From: Flavobacterium collinsii
GTDB lineage: Bacteria; Bacteroidota; Bacteroidia; Flavobacteriales; Flavobacteriaceae
Direction of reading: 5' to 3'
Assembly (NCBI RefSeq): GCF_902804485.1
Contig: NZ_CADCST010000071.1
Coordinates: forward strand, 62,001 to 126,000
DNA length: 64,000 bases
The notes beneath the pieces are model-generated. The model saw only the letters and a list, made by a program, of their open reading frames with translations, was not told the origin of the DNA and searched no databases. Positions 41,115 to 49,227 of this stretch are shown here, one piece after another; position 1 is the stretch's first letter, and each line of letters opens with the position of its first letter. The translations under genes and the position numbers were made by a program.

Positions 41115-41771
41115 ATGAAAACCGTTTCTTCAATCGTCGAAAATTACATCAAAACGAAACCCTTTTTATTAAATGCGCTATCACTTGGAATCATCAACCT
41201 TACTTCTCTTTCGCGGAACATTATGACCGAATTGGAAAGTGAATTTGGTAAGGAAGTAAAACAAGGAGCTGTTGTAATGTCATTGAAACGACTCACAGAA
41301 GAACTGGATTTTAAACTGAATCATAAAATCAATAAAGTAATTAAGAATATTGGCGAAATTACCGTTCGATCTGAACTGACGGATTATACTTTTGCTGCTT
41401 CGGAAACTGTTTTAAATAAACAGGCTGATTTAATTTCTGATATTAATGCTTTATCTGATATCTTTTACACCTCCTCACGTGGAGTAAACGAAACCAATAT
41501 TGTGGTAAGCAGCAGTGTAAATCATTTGGTTGAAAAACATTTTATGCGAGAGAAACTAATTCAGAAATTAGATAATTTAGCCTCTATTACTGTAAAATTA
41601 CCAAAAGAGAACATCGTAGTTCCAGGAATTTATTACTTCATTTTCCAACGTTTGGCATGGGAAGGGATTATTATCAATGAGGTAATTTCGACTTCAAATG
41701 AATTCACCATTTTAGTTGGCGAGGATCAGGTTGATGTTGCTTTCAAAGTGATTAAAGATCTGAAAAACTAA
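41115..41771 (+). CDS. ACT-domain-like protein, possible regulator (218 aa)
   Basis: I recognise no fully named family. The N-terminal 75 residues are helical, with a winged-helix feel (Leu-Thr-Ser-Leu-Ser-Arg-Asn-Ile-Met ... Gly-Ala-Val-Val-Met-Ser-Leu-Lys-Arg-Leu). The C-terminal 65 residues (Ile-Thr-Val-Lys-Leu-Pro-Lys ... Val-Pro-Gly-Ile-Tyr-Tyr-Phe-Ile-Phe-Gln-Arg-Leu ... Glu-Phe-Thr-Ile-Leu-Val-Gly-Glu) match the second ACT repeat of aspartate kinases, but the kinase domain is entirely missing. Bacteroidota relatives are sometimes labelled aspartate kinase for that reason. An amino-acid-sensing regulator is a reasonable guess. Cytoplasmic, single gene, converging with mfd. Confidence 0.7.
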   Translation: MKTVSSIVENYIKTKPFLLNALSLGIINLTSLSRNIMTELESEFGKEVKQGAVVMSLKRLTEELDFKLNHKINKVIKNIGEITVRSELTDYTFAASETVLNKQADLISDINALSDIFYTSSRGVNETNIVVSSSVNHLVEKHFMREKLIQKLDNLASITVKLPKENIVVPGIYYFIFQRLAWEGIIINEVISTSNEFTILVGEDQVDVAFKVIKDLKN

Positions 41772-41799
41772 ATATCCTAAATCTAAATTTTCAATAAAA

Positions 41800-41829
41800 A
41801 ACCCGACAGTTCAAAACCTGTCGGGTTTA
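41800..41829. terminator. Bidirectional terminator between ACT-like gene and mfd
   Basis: AAACCCGACAG pairs perfectly with CTGTCGGGTTT around an 8-base loop. It is the same stem as at 37522-37553. Confidence 0.9.
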
Positions 41830-41838
41830 GTTTTCATA

Positions 41839-44800
41839 TTACTCTCCCAGTAATTCCATCAATTCCAACGCTCGTTTGGTCGATTTTACATTATCAAAGG
41901 TCAATAAAAGACGCAAACCATTAGGTGTTTGTTTTTCTTTCATCTGACAAAGATTACTATGGGTTTGTACAAATTTGATCACTTTATGGAAACGTTTGGA
42001 CTGGTAATAATCTGATTGTTGATCTGAAACAAAATAACCAATCATTTTGCCCTTTTTCATCACTAATTTCTCAATACCCACACTTGTAGCAATCCATTTG
42101 ATGCGAATACTATTCATCAAAGCATTGGCACGAGGCGGCATCGGACCAAAACGGTCAATTAATTTATTTTGAAACACTACAAGCTCCTGCTCGTTTTTCA
42201 CACCACCCAACTCGTTATATAAACTCAAACGTTCGGTAACATTATTGATGTATTCATCAGAAAACAACAACTCAAAATCAGTATCGATTTGTAAATCTTT
42301 TACATATTCTTTCGTTTCAATATCATTCTCTTCCGGGTATAAATCCTTGAATTCATTTTCTTTCAATTCTTCGATCGCCTCATTCATGATCTTTTGGTAC
42401 GTATCAAATCCAATCTCATTAATGAAACCACTTTGTTCTCCACCTAATAAATCTCCTGCTCCACGAATTTCAAGATCTTTCATTGCAATGTTAAAACCAC
42501 TTCCGAGTTCGCTAAATTGCTCCAAAGCCTGAATACGTTTTCTGGCATCCTCAGTCATAGAGGAATAAGGCGGGCAAATGAAATAACAGAATGCTTTTTT
42601 ATTGCTTCGACCTACCCTTCCTCGCATTTGGTGCAGATCAGACAGTCCGAAATTATTGGCATTGTTGATGAAAATGGTATTGGCATTTGGTACGTCCAAA
42701 CCACTTTCGATAATTGTTGTGGCTACCAGAACATCGAAATCACCGTTCATGAAACCTAGCATCAATTCTTCGAGTTTCGCACCCTCCATTTGTCCGTGAC
42801 CGATTCCGACTCTGGCATTTGGTACCAGACGCTGGATCATTCCAGCCACTTCTTTTATATTTTCGATTCGGTTATTAATAAAGAAAACCTGCCCATTACG
42901 CTGAATTTCATACGAAATTGCATCACGAATTATTTCTTCATTAAACCCAACAACATTGGTTTCAATAGGATATCGGTTCGGCGGAGGCGTTGTAATAACC
43001 GATAAATCCCTGGCTGCCATCAATGAAAACTGAAGTGTTCTCGGAATTGGCGTTGCCGTTAAGGTTAAGGTATCGACATTGGCAGCAATGGTTTTAAGTT
43101 TATCTTTTACGTTCACTCCAAACTTTTGTTCCTCGTCGACAATCAATAAACCAAGATCTTTAAAAACTACATTTTTATTGACTAACTGATGAGTTCCTAT
43201 CACAATATCCAGTTTCCCTTCTGCTAAATCTTTTAACGTTTGTGCTTTCTGCTTGGCCGTTCTAAATCGGTTCATGTAACCAATAGTAACCGGCATATCT
43301 TTCAATCGTTCCGAAAAGGTACGGTAATGCTGGTAAGCCAAAATAGTAGTAGGGACCAAAACAGCTACCTGTTTACTATTGTCTACCGCTTTAAATGCCG
43401 CACGAATCGCTACCTCAGTTTTTCCAAAACCTACGTCACCACAGACCAAGCGGTCCATTGGGCGATCGCTTTCCATATCGGCTTTAACTTCCTGCGTCGA
43501 TTTGGTTTGGTCCGGCGTATCTTCGTATATAAATGAACTTTCTAATTCGTTTTGTAAATAACTGTCCGGTGCAAACTGAAACCCTTTTTCCAAACGTCGT
43601 TTCGCGTACAATTGAATCAAATTGAAAGCAATATGTTTAACACGCGCTTTGGTTTTTTGTTTTAAAACTTTCCAGGCGTTCGATCCTAATTTATAGATTT
43701 TCGGAGGAGTTCCGTCCTTTCCGTTGTATTTTGAAATTTTATGAAGCGAATGAATACTTACATACACAATATCGTTATCCGCATAAACCAGTTTTATGGC
43801 TTCCTGCGTTTTACCTTCGACCTGAATTTTCTGCAGACCGCCAAATTTCCCAATACCGTGATCGATATGTGTTACATAATCACCAACCGAAAGCGCAGTT
43901 AATTCCTTAAGTGTAATGTTCTGCTTCTTTGAATAACCATTTTTGATATTAAATTTGTGATAACGCTCAAAAATCTGATGATCGGTATAGGCCGTAATTT
44001 GACTTTCTTCGTCAATAAAACCCTGATACAAAGGCAAGACAACGGTATTATATTGTTTTCTAATGTTCTCGGAATTAGCTTCATCTAACGTTTCAAAAAT
44101 GTCATGAAAACGTTTGGCCTGAGTTTCATTCGAACAGAACAAATAATTTTTATATCCGTTAAAATGATTATCACTCAGATTATTCAGTAGCAAATCAAAT
44201 TGTTTGTTGAAGGAAGGCTGAGGGTGAATGTGAAAATCGAATGTTTTTGTGATTTTAAAAACAGGTTTCGAAGCCAATTCTACTATCGAAAAATCTAACG
44301 CCCGCTTGATAAATGAGCTTTGATTTAAGAATAACTTTTCAGGTTCAGCGCGTTTTATTTCTTTTGAAAGTTTCTCAAAAGCTTCTTCGGCTCTGCCAAA
44401 TTGTTTGTCCAACTGCGTTAGAAGCCCATCTGTGTTTTGAACAAACAGTACCGTTCGCTCTGCAATATAATCCAGGAAACTCTCTCTGTTCTCCTGAAAA
44501 AGCTTGTTCTCTACGTTTGGAATTATTGTGATTTTTTTATGTGTTTCTACCGATAACTGTGTTTCGACATCAAAACTTCTGATACTGTCTACTTCATTAC
44601 CAAAAAACTCTATTCGATAGGGATGATCGTTTGAGAATGAGAATACATCAACAATTCCTCCACGAACAGAAAACTCTCCCGGTTCGGTAATAAAATCGAC
44701 TCTTTTAAATTCATATTCAAACAAAACTTCGTTGATAAAATCGATCGAAATTTTATCGTTTAAAGCGACTTTAAGTGTATTTTTATCGAGTTCTCTTCTG

Positions 44801-45204
44801 GTTACAACTTTTTCAAAAAGCGCTTCCGGATAGGTAACAATTATAGCGGGTTTTTTACGGGAATTAATTCGGTTCAAAACCTCAGCACGAAGCAAAACAT
44901 TCGCATTATCTGTTTCCTCAATTTGATACGGACGACGAAACGACGCGGGATAAAACAATACATCCTGTTCTCCAATCATTTGTTCGAGATCGTTCAGGTA
45001 ATAAGCAGCCTCTTCTTTATTGTCTAAAATAACCAAGAAAGGCAATTCCGATTTTTTGAAAACGGCACGTATAACAAATGAAACCGCTGACCCTAACAAT
45101 CCGTTAAGATGCATTTTTATTTGCTTCTGCTCCAATAATTGCGTGGCAATCTGCTGATTCTTTGGCAGATTATCATACAGGGTATATAAGGCGTTTTTAC
45201 TCAA
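41839..45204 (-). CDS. mfd: Transcription-repair coupling factor (1121 aa)
   Basis: DNA translocase that removes RNA polymerase stalled at lesions and recruits the UvrABC system. In order: an N-terminal UvrB-like part, the RNA-polymerase-interacting domain near residue 450 (Gly-Asp-Tyr-Val-Thr-His-Ile-Asp-His-Gly-Ile-Gly), the motor with Walker A Gly-Asp-Val-Gly-Phe-Gly-Lys-Thr-Glu, Asp-Glu-Glu-Gln-Lys-Phe-Gly-Val, the translocation segment Thr-Ala-Thr-Pro-Ile-Pro-Arg-Thr-Leu and Gln-Met-Arg-Gly-Arg-Val-Gly-Arg-Ser, then the C-terminal TRCF domain. The only start before residue 31 is a TTG at 45204, after an in-frame TAG; the TTG overlaps the upstream lipoprotein stop (TTGAGTAA), suggesting coupled translation. 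Confidence 0.95.
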   Translation of the reverse strand: MSKNALYTLYDNLPKNQQIATQLLEQKQIKMHLNGLLGSAVSFVIRAVFKKSELPFLVILDNKEEAAYYLNDLEQMIGEQDVLFYPASFRRPYQIEETDNANVLLRAEVLNRINSRKKPAIIVTYPEALFEKVVTRRELDKNTLKVALNDKISIDFINEVLFEYEFKRVDFITEPGEFSVRGGIVDVFSFSNDHPYRIEFFGNEVDSIRSFDVETQLSVETHKKITIIPNVENKLFQENRESFLDYIAERTVLFVQNTDGLLTQLDKQFGRAEEAFEKLSKEIKRAEPEKLFLNQSSFIKRALDFSIVELASKPVFKITKTFDFHIHPQPSFNKQFDLLLNNLSDNHFNGYKNYLFCSNETQAKRFHDIFETLDEANSENIRKQYNTVVLPLYQGFIDEESQITAYTDHQIFERYHKFNIKNGYSKKQNITLKELTALSVGDYVTHIDHGIGKFGGLQKIQVEGKTQEAIKLVYADNDIVYVSIHSLHKISKYNGKDGTPPKIYKLGSNAWKVLKQKTKARVKHIAFNLIQLYAKRRLEKGFQFAPDSYLQNELESSFIYEDTPDQTKSTQEVKADMESDRPMDRLVCGDVGFGKTEVAIRAAFKAVDNSKQVAVLVPTTILAYQHYRTFSERLKDMPVTIGYMNRFRTAKQKAQTLKDLAEGKLDIVIGTHQLVNKNVVFKDLGLLIVDEEQKFGVNVKDKLKTIAANVDTLTLTATPIPRTLQFSLMAARDLSVITTPPPNRYPIETNVVGFNEEIIRDAISYEIQRNGQVFFINNRIENIKEVAGMIQRLVPNARVGIGHGQMEGAKLEELMLGFMNGDFDVLVATTIIESGLDVPNANTIFINNANNFGLSDLHQMRGRVGRSNKKAFCYFICPPYSSMTEDARKRIQALEQFSELGSGFNIAMKDLEIRGAGDLLGGEQSGFINEIGFDTYQKIMNEAIEELKENEFKDLYPEENDIETKEYVKDLQIDTDFELLFSDEYINNVTERLSLYNELGGVKNEQELVVFQNKLIDRFGPMPPRANALMNSIRIKWIATSVGIEKLVMKKGKMIGYFVSDQQSDYYQSKRFHKVIKFVQTHSNLCQMKEKQTPNGLRLLLTFDNVKSTKRALELMELLGE

Positions 45205-45823
45205 CTTTTGATGTGTTTGGATCTATATTTTTTACAGGAATGGGAACTGTAGTTGCATTTGGGATTGCACGTGTTGTATCTAACATTTTTAAGAACTCTT
45301 CCTCCCCTTCCTCTTTCGGAATTTTACTTTTTACCATAATAAGATCCATCTGTCTTTCTAATGAAACCAGTTCTTTGTTAATCTCACCAATTAAAAAAGT
45401 TACTTTCTCTGATGGGATCTGATTTAAATGAATAAATAAATCCATCATTCTGACTTTTGTAATTAGAATAGAAATCCGGCTTCTGATCTGTGGAATATTA
45501 AATTCTGCAGGAATGTTATTATTCAAAGCCATTACTTTTTTGGAAATCGCTGTTGATTTCTTTTGAAAGGCCCCAATTGTCTTTCTTGGCTTATCTCCGA
45601 GTTCTTTTAAAAAGTCACGCCATTCATTCCACGAATTCACTTTTTGCTCTGAAATTTCGTTGATAGGCTCATCGATAAAATCCCAGCCTTTATTGATTTT
45701 ATTAAAAATTACTTCCTTTTTTTTGGCTTCTTTTTCGTTTTCAGCACGGCGTTTTTCATCTTCGTTCTGACATGAATTCAATACAAAAACAAAAAGTAGA
45801 AAAAGAGATATCTTATATTTCAT
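45197..45823 (-). CDS. Lipoprotein of unknown function upstream of mfd (208 aa)
   Basis: The ATG at 45823 opens a lipoprotein signal peptide with Cys18 in Leu-Asn-Ser-Cys-Gln; the longer frame from 45835 adds only four residues. A charged Glu/Lys/Arg-rich stretch follows (about 20-40), then a helical body with several heptad-like segments (for example Leu-Ile-Gly-Glu-Ile-Asn-Lys-Glu-Leu-Val-Ser-Leu-Glu) and a Pro/Thr-rich end. Its stop overlaps the mfd start by 8 bases, so the two genes are co-transcribed. I know no functional link between a membrane-anchored coiled protein and transcription repair; the pairing may be only convenience. Confidence 0.8.
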   Translation of the reverse strand: MKYKISLFLLFVFVLNSCQNEDEKRRAENEKEAKKKEVIFNKINKGWDFIDEPINEISEQKVNSWNEWRDFLKELGDKPRKTIGAFQKKSTAISKKVMALNNNIPAEFNIPQIRSRISILITKVRMMDLFIHLNQIPSEKVTFLIGEINKELVSLERQMDLIMVKSKIPKEEGEEEFLKMLDTTRAIPNATTVPIPVKNIDPNTSKVE

Positions 45824-46133
45824 TTGGTAAAACATTAAGCTACAAAGTTACAAAGTAATTTTACAATTACGAATTCTGATTTTTGATACAAATTACTTTA
45901 TTCATCAACCAGTAGAGGATTCTGAATTCGTGGATTCCTGTTTGTAAGACTTATCAAAAAACCACAAATTCCTGGTTGAAAATACTTATAAATTTTAATT
46001 TATATTCCTTACTCAACAACGAATAATCCAAAAAAGAATCTTTATCGTTGTTAAATTTATAATTTGTTCTTCTGAAAAGTAAAAATAATTGAGGAAACGT
46101 TATATTTGTCTCTCTAAAAAAACCATTCAAAAA
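45824..46133. other. Gap between divergent lipoprotein and threonine dehydrogenase genes
   Basis: 310 AT-rich bases. The supported element is TATATTTG at 46101-46108, a -7 box 26 bases before the ATG at 46134. ACAAAGTTACAAAGT near 45842 belongs to the CAAAG word family, and AACAACGA near 46015 can pair with TCGTTGTT near 46050. No gene is seen. Confidence 0.5.
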
Positions 46134-47072
46134 ATGAATCCAAAAATATTAATCATTGGTGCCTGCGGTCAGATTGGGACAGAACTGACTCAAAAACTGC
46201 GCAAACTATACGGAACAAACAATGTTATTGCGTCTGATATTAGAAAATTAAATACTGACGTTGTTAATTCTGGTCCGTTTGAAGTGGTCAATGCCTTAGA
46301 TTTTAACCAAATCGAGCATCTTGTTGAAGTACATCAAATTACTGATATTTATTTGATGGCGGCGCTTTTGTCGGCTACAGCCGAGAAAAATCCTGCATTT
46401 GCCTGGGATCTGAATATGAATTCATTATTTCACGTTTTAAATTTAGCAAAAGCCAAAAAGATAAAAAAGATTTTCTGGCCTTCCAGTATTGCCGTTTTTG
46501 GACCTACTACACCTAAAGAAAATACACCTCAATATACTGTAATGGAACCTTCTACTGTTTACGGAATTAGTAAACAAGCCGGAGAAAGATGGTGCGAATA
46601 CTACCATAATATTTATGGTGTTGATGTTCGAAGCATTCGTTATCCTGGTTTAATTAGCTGGTCGACTCCTCCGGGTGGCGGAACTACAGATTATGCTGTA
46701 GATATTTTCTACAAGGCTATTGCTGATAAAAAATACGAGTGCTTTTTATCCTCTGAAACAAAAATGCCAATGATGTATATGGATGATGCAATTGATGCAA
46801 CCATTAATATTATGAAAGTACCAGCAGAGAAAATCAAAATACATTCTTCATACAATTTAGCCGCAATGAGTTTCACTCCTACTGAAATTGCTGCTGAAAT
46901 TAAAAAACATATTCCTGATTTTGAAATAACATACAATCCTGATTTCCGTCAGAAAATTGCAGACAGCTGGCCGGCAAGTATTGACGATACTGAGGCAAGA
47001 GAAGACTGGGACTGGAAACATACTTTTGATCTGGAATCAATGACAAAAGATATGTTAGAACATTTAGGATAA
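46134..47072 (+). CDS. L-threonine 3-dehydrogenase, SDR (epimerase-like) type (312 aa)
   Basis: Short-chain-dehydrogenase-type enzyme oxidising L-threonine to 2-amino-3-ketobutyrate with NAD. The nucleotide motif Gly-Ala-Cys-Gly-Gln-Ile-Gly (Gly9, 12 and 15), catalytic Tyr143 and Lys147 in Tyr-Gly-Ile-Ser-Lys, the Ser pair in Pro-Ser-Ser-Ile-Ala-Val-Phe-Gly, and Ser-Thr-Pro-Pro-Gly-Gly-Gly-Thr-Thr-Asp-Tyr match the well-studied Flavobacterium frigidimaris enzyme family, unlike the zinc MDR-type Tdh of E. coli. The ATG at 46134 gives the standard start Met-Asn-Pro-Lys-Ile-Leu-Ile-Ile-Gly; the earlier frame start overlaps the promoter. No kbl-like ligase is next to it. Confidence 0.9.
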   Translation: MNPKILIIGACGQIGTELTQKLRKLYGTNNVIASDIRKLNTDVVNSGPFEVVNALDFNQIEHLVEVHQITDIYLMAALLSATAEKNPAFAWDLNMNSLFHVLNLAKAKKIKKIFWPSSIAVFGPTTPKENTPQYTVMEPSTVYGISKQAGERWCEYYHNIYGVDVRSIRYPGLISWSTPPGGGTTDYAVDIFYKAIADKKYECFLSSETKMPMMYMDDAIDATINIMKVPAEKIKIHSSYNLAAMSFTPTEIAAEIKKHIPDFEITYNPDFRQKIADSWPASIDDTEAREDWDWKHTFDLESMTKDMLEHLG

Positions 47073-47090
47073 CAAGCTATATATAAAATA

Positions 47091-47118
47091 AAAAAACGCA
47101 CAATTGTGCGTTTTTTTA
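47091..47118 (+). terminator. Terminator after threonine dehydrogenase
   Basis: AAAAAACGCAC pairs with GTGCGTTTTTT around AATT, near-perfectly palindromic, 20 bases after the stop codon. Confidence 0.9.
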
Positions 47119-47221
47119 TGCCTTTAATTTACAAAGGATTGTATCGATGAAATTAGTTTACGCGGATTTTTCAGTTCTTTTTAATCTCACTCTTATTTTT
47201 AGCAAAAATTCTATTATAATG

Positions 47222-47269
47222 AAAAAGTCTCGTTTAAAATTTATTTCTAAAATTAAACGAGACTTTTTT
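47222..47269 (-). terminator. Terminator of the exported peptidase pair (minus strand)
   Basis: AAAAAGTCTCGTTTA pairs with TAAACGAGACTTTTT around a longer AT loop, just beyond the stop codon of the M1 peptidase gene at 47287. It has T runs on both strands and could act in both directions. Confidence 0.75.
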
Positions 47270-47286
47270 ATATTCTAAGACGAAAA

Positions 47287-49167
47287 TTATTTCACCTCAT
47301 ATACATTATTTGCAGCTTTTACATCCGCCATTAATCCGCTTGGATCAATCGTGATTTTTTTGATTGCTGTTTTGTTTTTGTCTATTGTAAAACTATAGTT
47401 CGATTGTGCCCAGGCCCAATCTTCTAAAACAGTTCTTTTTTCGTTTGGATTCGGATTCGGTTTAATGAAGTTCATCATTCTTAACGGAATGTAGAAATTC
47501 TCAGAAGTTCCGTCAGTATATTCTACTTTCAAATCAATTGGCATTGGCATTCTTCCAATTCTTTCTAAAGTGATATTGGTTTTTCCTGCATTATCAGATA
47601 CATCTTTAATACCATAATCGATTGTATTGGTCGTTCCTGTCCAATCAATTAAATACCAATCTAATTCTGCTCCTGAAACTCTCTCTGCAGATCTTTTGAT
47701 GTCGTTTGGAGTTGGATGTTTGAATTTAAAATCATTAAAATATCTTTTTAAGGTAGCGTCAACATTATCTTTTCCAATTACATATTCTAACTGAGAAAGA
47801 AAAAGACTTCCTTTTACATAAGATGAAATGCTATACGGACGGTTTTCGTCATAACGGTCCCCATGAGTCGTCTGAGGCTGTTCTTTACCAGAATTCACCA
47901 AACTGTAATAAGCCTTATAATTTCCTTCAAATGGATTAACTTCTTTTTTATCGCCTTTTAATTCATTCAAAGCGCTGTCTTCGATGTAAGTTGTAAAACC
48001 TTCATCCATCCAAGGGTGCTTTGATTCATTTGAAGCTAAAATATGCTGAAACCATGAATGTCCAAGTTCATGAGTTGCTGTTCCTAAAATTCCTTCAAGA
48101 GTTCCGTTTCCAAGCATCAAAGTACACATTGCGTACTCCATTCCACCGTCTCCACCTTGAATAAAAGAGTATTGTTTGTACGGATATGCTCCAACTCTGT
48201 GGTTGTAATAATCCATTACTTTAACCATTAAAGGCTCTAATTGTTTCCAGTTTGCCGTAGTTTTCGGATTGTTTTTGTAGAAGAAATGTAAATCAACATC
48301 ATTAGGTCCTTTTACAATATCGTGTGTGTATTCTTTATCAGCTGCCCAGGTAAAATCATGAACATTTGGCGCAATAAAATGCCATGTCAATGTTTTTGTT
48401 TTCTTTGGATAAGTAACGGTTACACCTGCGTCTTCATAACCATGGCCAATTTGATTTTTGTCTTGTAAATATCCTGAACCACCAATAGTATACTCTTTGT
48501 CGATTGTAATTTTTACATCAAAATTCCCCCAAACTCCATGAAATTCTCTCGCTATATATGGATCTGCATGCCAGCCTTCAAAATCAAATTCGGCTAATTT
48601 TGGGTACCATTGCGACATTGACAATTCTACTCCTTCAGAATTGTTACGTCCTGTACGACGAACCTGAACCGGAACTTGTCCGTCAAAATCTAACGTAAAT
48701 ATCGTTTTAGAATTTGGTAAAATTGGTTTCGCCAAAGTCACTTCTAAAATGGTTCCGGAAACTCTTGTTTGTGCTGAAACTCCGTCTTGTTTAAAATCTG
48801 AAATTTTTAAGTATCCTATTTCATTTGGTTTTAAAGTTTCGATTCGGCTTTGTTTGGTTTCTTTTCCATCCGCACCTTTAACCTTAGACACCATTCTTCC
48901 ATCGGGATCTTTTATAGTATGCAAACGTGCATCCATTTCACTTCCCGGCTGAAACGCATTTAAAAACAAATGATAAAAAACTTTTCTTAACGTATCAGGA
49001 GAATTGTTGGTATACACCAACTCTTGTTTCCCTTTGTATTGATAATTTTTCACATCCATGGATACTTCCATTTTGTAGTCAACATGCTGTTGCCAGTAAG
49101 GTGCACTTTGCGCAAATGCTGAGTTTAAACCCAAACTCAAAAAAGATAATAGTATAATTTTTCGCAT
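47287..49167 (-). CDS. Exported M1-family metallopeptidase (626 aa)
   Basis: Zinc aminopeptidase-like protein. The ATG at 49167 opens directly onto a signal peptide (Met-Arg-Lys-Ile-Ile-Leu ... Ala-Phe-Ala-Gln), preferred to the longer frame from 49197. The N-terminal beta domain (about 30-250) is followed by the thermolysin-like catalytic domain with Gly-Gly-Met-Glu-Tyr-Ala-Met and the zinc site His-Glu-Leu-Gly-His near residue 365, with the third ligand in Asp-Glu-Gly-Phe-Thr-Thr-Tyr 18 residues on. It lacks a T9SS tail, so it is probably periplasmic. The gene is 60 bases downstream of the subtilase on the same strand, a likely operon. Confidence 0.9.
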   Translation of the reverse strand: MRKIILLSFLSLGLNSAFAQSAPYWQQHVDYKMEVSMDVKNYQYKGKQELVYTNNSPDTLRKVFYHLFLNAFQPGSEMDARLHTIKDPDGRMVSKVKGADGKETKQSRIETLKPNEIGYLKISDFKQDGVSAQTRVSGTILEVTLAKPILPNSKTIFTLDFDGQVPVQVRRTGRNNSEGVELSMSQWYPKLAEFDFEGWHADPYIAREFHGVWGNFDVKITIDKEYTIGGSGYLQDKNQIGHGYEDAGVTVTYPKKTKTLTWHFIAPNVHDFTWAADKEYTHDIVKGPNDVDLHFFYKNNPKTTANWKQLEPLMVKVMDYYNHRVGAYPYKQYSFIQGGDGGMEYAMCTLMLGNGTLEGILGTATHELGHSWFQHILASNESKHPWMDEGFTTYIEDSALNELKGDKKEVNPFEGNYKAYYSLVNSGKEQPQTTHGDRYDENRPYSISSYVKGSLFLSQLEYVIGKDNVDATLKRYFNDFKFKHPTPNDIKRSAERVSGAELDWYLIDWTGTTNTIDYGIKDVSDNAGKTNITLERIGRMPMPIDLKVEYTDGTSENFYIPLRMMNFIKPNPNPNEKRTVLEDWAWAQSNYSFTIDKNKTAIKKITIDPSGLMADVKAANNVYEVK

Positions 49168-49227
49168 CGTTATTTCAATCAAAATGGAAGAGCTCACACT
49201 CTTCCATTAATTAATATTTGGTTTTAG

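Noticed and set aside
41115..41771. Annotation as aspartate kinase
   Set aside because: Only the ACT-like C-terminus resembles it; there is no kinase domain or Lys-Phe-Gly-Gly-type motif.
42245..44531. Several 60-98-codon plus-strand frames within mfd
   Set aside because: All are antisense shadows of mfd, which is supported by motifs over its whole length.
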